Shown one piece after another: positions 22,445 through 27,346 of a DNA stretch of 27,346 nt; the stretch's first letter is position 1, and the number at the start of each line of letters is the position of its first letter. The notes beneath the pieces are model-generated. The model saw only the letters and a program-made list of their open reading frames with translations. It was not told the origin of the DNA and searched no databases. A program made the translations under genes and the position numbers. This DNA comes from Flavobacteriaceae bacterium UBA6231 (GTDB lineage: Bacteria; Bacteroidota; Bacteroidia; Flavobacteriales; Flavobacteriaceae), in assembly GCA_002441545.1 (NCBI GenBank), contig DJWL01000166.1, forward strand, positions 1 through 27,346, written 5' to 3'.

Positions 22445-24952
22445 ATGAAACATACTTATAAAATTTCAGGAATGAGCTGTAATGGCTGCCGTTCCCATGT
22501 TGAGAAAACTCTTAATAATGTAGAAGGTGTTATTGAGGCTCAGGTTGATTTACAAAAAGCAGAAGCCATTATTGAAATGGATTCGCATATTCCTTTGGAA
22601 ACTTTTAAAGAAGCGTTGGAGTCAGATAGTAACGGCAGATATAGTATTTCCATGCCAGGAGAGCATCAGCATAAACACGAACATAAATCTCCGGAAAAAC
22701 CAAAAGGGACAGGAACAGGAACATTTTATTGCCCTATGCATTGTGAAGGCGACAAAACCTATGACAAAGCTGGCGATTGTCCTGTTTGTGGGATGGATCT
22801 GGTTGAAGAAGTGAATATAAAACAACAATTGGGAATACAATACACATGCCCCATGCATCCAGAAGTTGTTAAGGATGAACCTGGATCATGCCCAATTTGC
22901 GGGATGGATTTGGTGCTGTTAAAAGCTGATGCCTCAGCAGAAGAGAAAAACTATAAAAAATTGCTGAAGAAATTTTGGTGGAGTGTGGCGTTTACACTGC
23001 CCATTTTTTTGATTGCCATGTCAGAAATGATTCCAAGCAATCCGTTATATGATGTGTTGGAATTGAAATATTGGAATTGGATTGAATTTGCATTATCCAT
23101 TCCAGTAGTATTCTATACGACTTGGATGTTTTTTCAACGCGCCTATAAATCTATTATAACGTGGAATTTAAATATGTTCACGCTAATAGGTATAGGTGCA
23201 GGTGTAGCTTGGATATTCAGTGTTTTTGGAATGCTATTTCCAGGCTTTTTCCCGCAAGAATTTAAAACCGAATTTGGTACTGTTCATGTCTATTTTGAAG
23301 CCGCTACAGTTATTTTAACCTTGGTATTGATGGGACAAGTTTTAGAAGCACGCGCCCACACTAAAACAAATAGTGCCGTTAAGGAGCTATTAAAATTGGC
23401 ACCAAATCAAGCTATTAGGGTTGTTGATGGAAACGAAGAAACCATATCCATTGATGAAATTAAAATAGGTGATTTATTACGTGTAAAACCAGGTGATAAA
23501 ATTCCTGTTGATGGAAGTATTCAAGAGGGGAAAAGTTCTATTGATGAATCCATGATTACAGGCGAACCTATGCCGGTTCACAAATCTGTAAAAGACAAAG
23601 TAAGTTCAGGAACCATTAATGGTAAGCAGTCTTTTATTATGAAAGCTGAACGGGTAGGGTCTGATACCTTGCTGTCTCAAATTATTGATATGGTCAATAA
23701 AGCGAGTCGAAGCCAAGCGCCTATTCAGAAATTAGCTGATAAAATTTCCGGCTATTTTGTGCCTATTGTGGTTGCTATCTCAGTTATAACATTTATACTT
23801 TGGGTGATTTTCGGTCCAGAACCCAAATATGTCTATGCACTGGTAAATGCTATTGCAGTACTCATTATTGCCTGCCCTTGTGCTTTAGGCTTGGCAACAC
23901 CCATGTCGGTTATGGTCGGCGTTGGTAAAGGGGCAAAGTCTGGGGTACTTATCAAGAACGCGGAAGCCTTACAGACATTAAGCACAATAGATGTACTCAT
24001 CATTGATAAAACAGGAACGATTACCGAAGGAAAGCCTTCTGTGGATATGGTGGTTTCAGAGTCAAGTGATTTTGATGAGGACAAAGTACTTCAATATAGT
24101 ATGTCTGTGAATGGCCATAGCGAACATCCATTGGCAGAAGCTACTGTAGCATATGGTAAAGAAAAAAAGCTGAAAGCCTTAAAAGTAGCTGATTTTAATT
24201 CGATAACAGGAAAAGGAGTTACTGGCAATATAGATTTTAAAAAAGTAGCTTTAGGCAATAAAAAAATGATGGATGAAGTAAAAGCTTCCATGTCTGAAAA
24301 ACTTGAAAAGGATGCTTCTAAACAACAATCGTTAGGTAAAACAGTGTCATTTTTATCTGTTGATAAACAGGTGGTTGGTTATTTGGCAATTTCAGATAAG
24401 ATAAAGACAACTAGTAAAGAAGCGATTGCAACCATACAAAAAAGAGGTATTGATGTTGTGATGCTTACTGGAGACAACAAGAATACAGCTAAAGCAGTTG
24501 CGGAAGAACTTAATCTTGCTGACTTTAAAGCAGATATGTTGCCTCAAGATAAATTAAGCGAAGTAGAGCGTCTTCAAAATCAAGGAAAAAAAGTAGCCAT
24601 GGCAGGTGATGGTATTAATGATGCGCCAGCCCTTGCTAAAAGTAATGTAGGAATTGCTATGGGCACAGGCACCGATGTTGCCATTGAAAGTGCTGGTATT
24701 ACCTTGGTAAAAGGAGATTTACATGGCATTGTAAAAGCCCATAATTTGAGCACTAAGGTCATGATAAATATAAAGCAAAACCTGTTCTTTGCTCTTATTT
24801 ACAACAGCATAGGAGTGCCTATAGCCGCAGGTATTTTATTCCCGTTTTTCGGACTCTTGTTATCACCTATGTTGGCCGCCTTAGCCATGAGTTTTAGTTC
24901 AGTTTCTGTAATTGCAAACGCTTTACGCTTAAGAAATGTCAGTATTGAATAA
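22445..24952 (+). CDS. copA: Cu(I)/Ag(I)-translocating P1B-type ATPase
   Basis: The 835-aa inner-membrane pump expels monovalent copper (or silver) from the cytoplasm using ATP. In order it has an HMA domain (SGMSCNGCRSHVEK, residues 8-21), a His-rich linker, two heavy-metal-binding modules (about 94-121, CPMHC...GDCPVCGMDL; about 135-158, CPMHP...GSCPICGMDL) and eight membrane helices. It has the ion-site motif CPC (Cys477-Cys479), the phosphorylated Asp521 in DKTGT, the HP motif (His561-Pro562) and GDGIND (from 721). The late helices carry YN (FALIYNSIG) and MSFSS, the hallmarks of the Cu(I) subgroup rather than the Zn/Cd one. All catalytic residues are intact. It follows the HMA-AraC gene by 102 bases. 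Confidence 0.95.
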   Translation: MKHTYKISGMSCNGCRSHVEKTLNNVEGVIEAQVDLQKAEAIIEMDSHIPLETFKEALESDSNGRYSISMPGEHQHKHEHKSPEKPKGTGTGTFYCPMHCEGDKTYDKAGDCPVCGMDLVEEVNIKQQLGIQYTCPMHPEVVKDEPGSCPICGMDLVLLKADASAEEKNYKKLLKKFWWSVAFTLPIFLIAMSEMIPSNPLYDVLELKYWNWIEFALSIPVVFYTTWMFFQRAYKSIITWNLNMFTLIGIGAGVAWIFSVFGMLFPGFFPQEFKTEFGTVHVYFEAATVILTLVLMGQVLEARAHTKTNSAVKELLKLAPNQAIRVVDGNEETISIDEIKIGDLLRVKPGDKIPVDGSIQEGKSSIDESMITGEPMPVHKSVKDKVSSGTINGKQSFIMKAERVGSDTLLSQIIDMVNKASRSQAPIQKLADKISGYFVPIVVAISVITFILWVIFGPEPKYVYALVNAIAVLIIACPCALGLATPMSVMVGVGKGAKSGVLIKNAEALQTLSTIDVLIIDKTGTITEGKPSVDMVVSESSDFDEDKVLQYSMSVNGHSEHPLAEATVAYGKEKKLKALKVADFNSITGKGVTGNIDFKKVALGNKKMMDEVKASMSEKLEKDASKQQSLGKTVSFLSVDKQVVGYLAISDKIKTTSKEAIATIQKRGIDVVMLTGDNKNTAKAVAEELNLADFKADMLPQDKLSEVERLQNQGKKVAMAGDGINDAPALAKSNVGIAMGTGTDVAIESAGITLVKGDLHGIVKAHNLSTKVMINIKQNLFFALIYNSIGVPIAAGILFPFFGLLLSPMLAALAMSFSSVSVIANALRLRNVSIE

Positions 24953-25008
24953 AGTAAAATTTTCTGTTAAACCTATCAAAAATCAGTTTAAAAATTGAAA
25001 TTAAATAG

Positions 25009-25016
25009 TAGATTTG
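25009..25016 (+). promoter_or_regulatory. Probable -7 element of the DPP IV gene
   Basis: TAGATTTG matches TAnnTTTG exactly and lies 53 bases before the start codon at 25069. The nearest upstream TTG (24995-24997) is only 11 bases away, closer than normal, so the -33 part is uncertain. The site separates the peptidase gene from the copper locus, from which no clear terminator was seen. Confidence 0.35.
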
Positions 25017-25068
25017 AACCTATTTTTAATATCAAAAAGAATTATAAATTTTTATTTAAATTAATTAG

Positions 25069-27291
25069 ATGTGCAGTTTAAAAAAGATTTTCAGTTTTAA
25101 GGTACAATTGAAATCAGTATTATTTTTTGCGATTATCGTACTCGTATCATTTCAAGTTTTTTCTCAAGGAGGATTTAAATGGTCAAACGATGGTAATTCG
25201 TATTATCGTATAGAAAACAATGATATTGTTCAATATACACTACCTTCAAACGATTCTAAAGTCTTAATATCTAAAGAACAATTAACGCCTATGGGTAATA
25301 AAAACCCACTTGCTGTTAGTTATTTTACTTTTTCTGATGACGAACAAAAAGTATTAATATTTACAAACACGAAACGTGTATGGAGAATAAATACAAAAGG
25401 AGATTATTGGGTTTTAGACAAAGTAACAGGTGTTTTACAACAACTAGGTAAGACATTGCCAGAATCATCCTTAATGTTTGCTAAATTTTCTCCTGACGGA
25501 AAAAAGGTAGCTTATGTAAGTGAAAACAATATTTATGTTGAAAATTTAGATACTTCAAAAATTAAAGCACTTACTACTGATGGAACAATAACCTTAATTA
25601 ATGGAACTTTTGATTGGGCTTATGAAGAAGAGTTTGCATGCAGAGATGGGTTTCGTTGGAACCCAGATAGTAAATCTATTGCCTATTGGCAGATTGATGC
25701 CAGTGATATTAAAAAGTTCTATATGATTAATAACACTGACGCCATTTATTCTCAGCCAATACCTTTAGAATATCCTAAAGTAGGAGAAAAACCATCATTA
25801 TGTAAAGTTGGAGTTGTAACCGTTGATGATGCTAAAACGACTTGGATGGATATTCCAGGAGATTTACGTGAGAATTATTTAGTGCGTATGGAGTTTATTC
25901 CATCAACTAAAAAGTTGTTGATTCAGCAATTAAACAGAAAACAAAATCATAGCAAACTTTTTATTGTAGAACCTAAAACAGGTGTTTCAAAAGTTATACA
26001 AGAAGAAAGTGATGCCGCTTGGGTAGATATTTATCAGCCTGGAAATCCTTATACAATTGATTTTACAAATAATTTTATATGGCTAAATGGAGGAAAAAGT
26101 ATTTTGTGGACTTCAGAAAAAGATGGATGGAGACATTTATATAATGTGTCTTTAGAAGGAAAACCAGAAAAGCTTATTACTAAAGGTGCCTATGATTTTA
26201 TAGATTTAACCCATATAGACATCAAAAAAGGGTATGTGTATTTTATGGCATCACCTAATAATGCTACGCAAAGTTATCTGTATAAAACCAGTTTAAATGG
26301 TAATGGGAAGTTGCAACTATTAAGTCCTAAAACTTTAGAAGGAACACATGGATATAGTGTGTCGCCTACAGGAACTTATGCCATACACACATTTTCAAAC
26401 CATTTTACACGCCCATCAAGAGAATTTATTTCATTTACAACCCAAAAACCGGTAAAGGCTAGTGAAAGTATAGAAGCTAATTTAATAAACCTGCAAGAGA
26501 CTCCTAAAGTGGAATTTTTTAAAGTTAAAACTTCAGAAGGTGTTGAAATGGATGGTTGGATAGTAAAGCCAACTAATTTTGATGCTACTAAAAAATATCC
26601 TATTGTATTTTATGTTTATTCAGAGCCAGCAACAACAACTGTAACAGATACTTATGGAATAGGTAGAAACAGAAATTATAATGGCAGTATGGCTGATGAC
26701 GGGTATATCTACATCTCATTGGATAACCGTGGGACTCCAGCTCCAAAAGGGCGTGAATGGAGGAAAAGCATTTACAGAAACATTGGTAGGATAAACATAA
26801 AAGACCAAGCCTTGGCGGCCAAAGAAATCTTGAAATGGGATTTTGTTGATTCAAGTAGAGTAGCAGTTTGGGGTCATAGTGGTGGAGGATCGGCGACATT
26901 AAACCTAATGTTTCAATATCCAGATATTTACAAAACAGGTATTTCATTAGCAGCTGTAGCTAATCAGTTAACTTACGATAATATTTATCAAGAGCGTTTT
27001 ATGGGCTTGCCACAAGAAAACTTAGAAGATTTTGTTAATGGTTCACCTGTAACCTATGCCAAAAATTTGGTTGGAAATCTGTTATATATTCACGGTACAG
27101 GTGATGATAATGTACATTATCAAAATGCCGAAATCTTGATTAATGAGTTGGTAAAATATAATAAGCAGTTTCAGTTTATGGCCTATCCAAACCGGACACA
27201 TGGCATTAGAGAAGGCGAAGGAACTTCAGAGCATTTAAGAACGTTATATACTAATTATTTAAAAACCTATTGCCCTCCTGGAGCTAAATAG
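25069..27291 (+). CDS. S9B dipeptidyl-peptidase IV family exopeptidase
   Basis: The 740-aa exported protein should release N-terminal dipeptides, typically X-Pro, from peptides. It has a signal peptide (LKSVLFFAIIVLVSFQVFSQ), an eight-bladed beta-propeller domain (about 45-490) and an alpha/beta-hydrolase domain (about 500-740). The catalytic Ser604 sits in WGHSGGG, the Asp in GTGDDNVHYQN (about 679) and His711 in NRTHGI. The propeller holds the substrate N-terminus-binding Glu pair in WAYEEEFACRDGFRWNPDS, which separates DPP IV from other prolyl oligopeptidases. It is single and next to the copper locus without evident functional link; the start ATG is preceded by an A-T-rich leader. The 55 bases after its stop show no gene. 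Confidence 0.92.
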   Translation: MCSLKKIFSFKVQLKSVLFFAIIVLVSFQVFSQGGFKWSNDGNSYYRIENNDIVQYTLPSNDSKVLISKEQLTPMGNKNPLAVSYFTFSDDEQKVLIFTNTKRVWRINTKGDYWVLDKVTGVLQQLGKTLPESSLMFAKFSPDGKKVAYVSENNIYVENLDTSKIKALTTDGTITLINGTFDWAYEEEFACRDGFRWNPDSKSIAYWQIDASDIKKFYMINNTDAIYSQPIPLEYPKVGEKPSLCKVGVVTVDDAKTTWMDIPGDLRENYLVRMEFIPSTKKLLIQQLNRKQNHSKLFIVEPKTGVSKVIQEESDAAWVDIYQPGNPYTIDFTNNFIWLNGGKSILWTSEKDGWRHLYNVSLEGKPEKLITKGAYDFIDLTHIDIKKGYVYFMASPNNATQSYLYKTSLNGNGKLQLLSPKTLEGTHGYSVSPTGTYAIHTFSNHFTRPSREFISFTTQKPVKASESIEANLINLQETPKVEFFKVKTSEGVEMDGWIVKPTNFDATKKYPIVFYVYSEPATTTVTDTYGIGRNRNYNGSMADDGYIYISLDNRGTPAPKGREWRKSIYRNIGRINIKDQALAAKEILKWDFVDSSRVAVWGHSGGGSATLNLMFQYPDIYKTGISLAAVANQLTYDNIYQERFMGLPQENLEDFVNGSPVTYAKNLVGNLLYIHGTGDDNVHYQNAEILINELVKYNKQFQFMAYPNRTHGIREGEGTSEHLRTLYTNYLKTYCPPGAK

Positions 27292-27346
27292 TTATCCTTT
27301 TAAATTTAGGCAACAATGAAGTTATTATTGTAGAGTGTAAAACAAT

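Noticed and set aside
27292..27346. Possible next gene (ATGAAGTTATTATTG at the right end)
   Set aside because: The frame closes after five codons with TAG; the remaining bases show only a weak ACAAT/ATTGT dyad and no gene.

Overview
The window is AT-rich chromosomal DNA from a member of the Bacteroidota, almost certainly family Flavobacteriaceae. Four things support this: gliding-motility genes gldB and gldC next to nadE; an exosortase of the XrtF type paired with its flavobacterial partner protein; several promoter-like sites of the Bacteroidota type (TAnnTTTG at -7, with or without TTG near -33); and the virtual absence of Shine-Dalgarno sequences. No rRNA, tRNA, CRISPR array, transposase or integrase was seen, and no gene-free stretch exceeds about 215 bases.

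Layout. Positions 1-1587 (minus strand) hold a NarL/LuxR-type response regulator, whose receiver has lost the phospho-accepting Asp, and nadE. gldB-gldC (1680-2977, plus) are divergent from nadE. Positions 2979-10847 (minus) form a long run read as purH - mreB - mreC - mreD - mrdA(PBP2) - rodA - a peptide-deformylase-fold protein with a lipoprotein signal. This is the rod-shape elongasome, with a purine gene at its head and an unexpected exported deformylase homologue at its tail. Positions 11062-12312 (plus) encode a MacB/FtsX-type ABC permease that converges on a small GAF-domain free-methionine-sulfoxide reductase (12321-12782, minus). xrtF (TTG start) and its associated membrane protein follow at 12861-13833 (plus).

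Positions 13894-24952 (plus) are one copper/silver handling locus. It encodes a small Cys-rich exported protein (HYC...CC...PPP type), a CusA-like RND pump broken by a one-base frameshift, a CusC/TolC-like outer-membrane factor, a CusB-like adaptor with an N-terminal heavy-metal-binding module and a C-terminal DUF3347-like domain, an HMA lipoprotein, an AraC-type regulator whose N-terminus looks like an HMA metallochaperone domain, and a Cu(I)-type P1B ATPase with one HMA domain and two heavy-metal-binding modules. The expected logic is that the ATPase moves Cu(I) from cytoplasm to periplasm, the tripartite pump moves it out across the outer membrane, small Cys-rich proteins buffer or deliver it, and the HMA-AraC protein senses it. 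An S9 dipeptidyl-peptidase-IV-type exopeptidase (25069-27291) closes the window.

The observations most worth following are the HMA-AraC one-component regulator with inverted repeats around its gene, the lipoprotein deformylase in the elongasome operon, the frameshift in cusA, the response regulator without its Asp, and the Cys-rich leader protein with a palindrome directly upstream of a near-leaderless promoter. All functions are inferred from sequence motifs read by eye; no database search was run.
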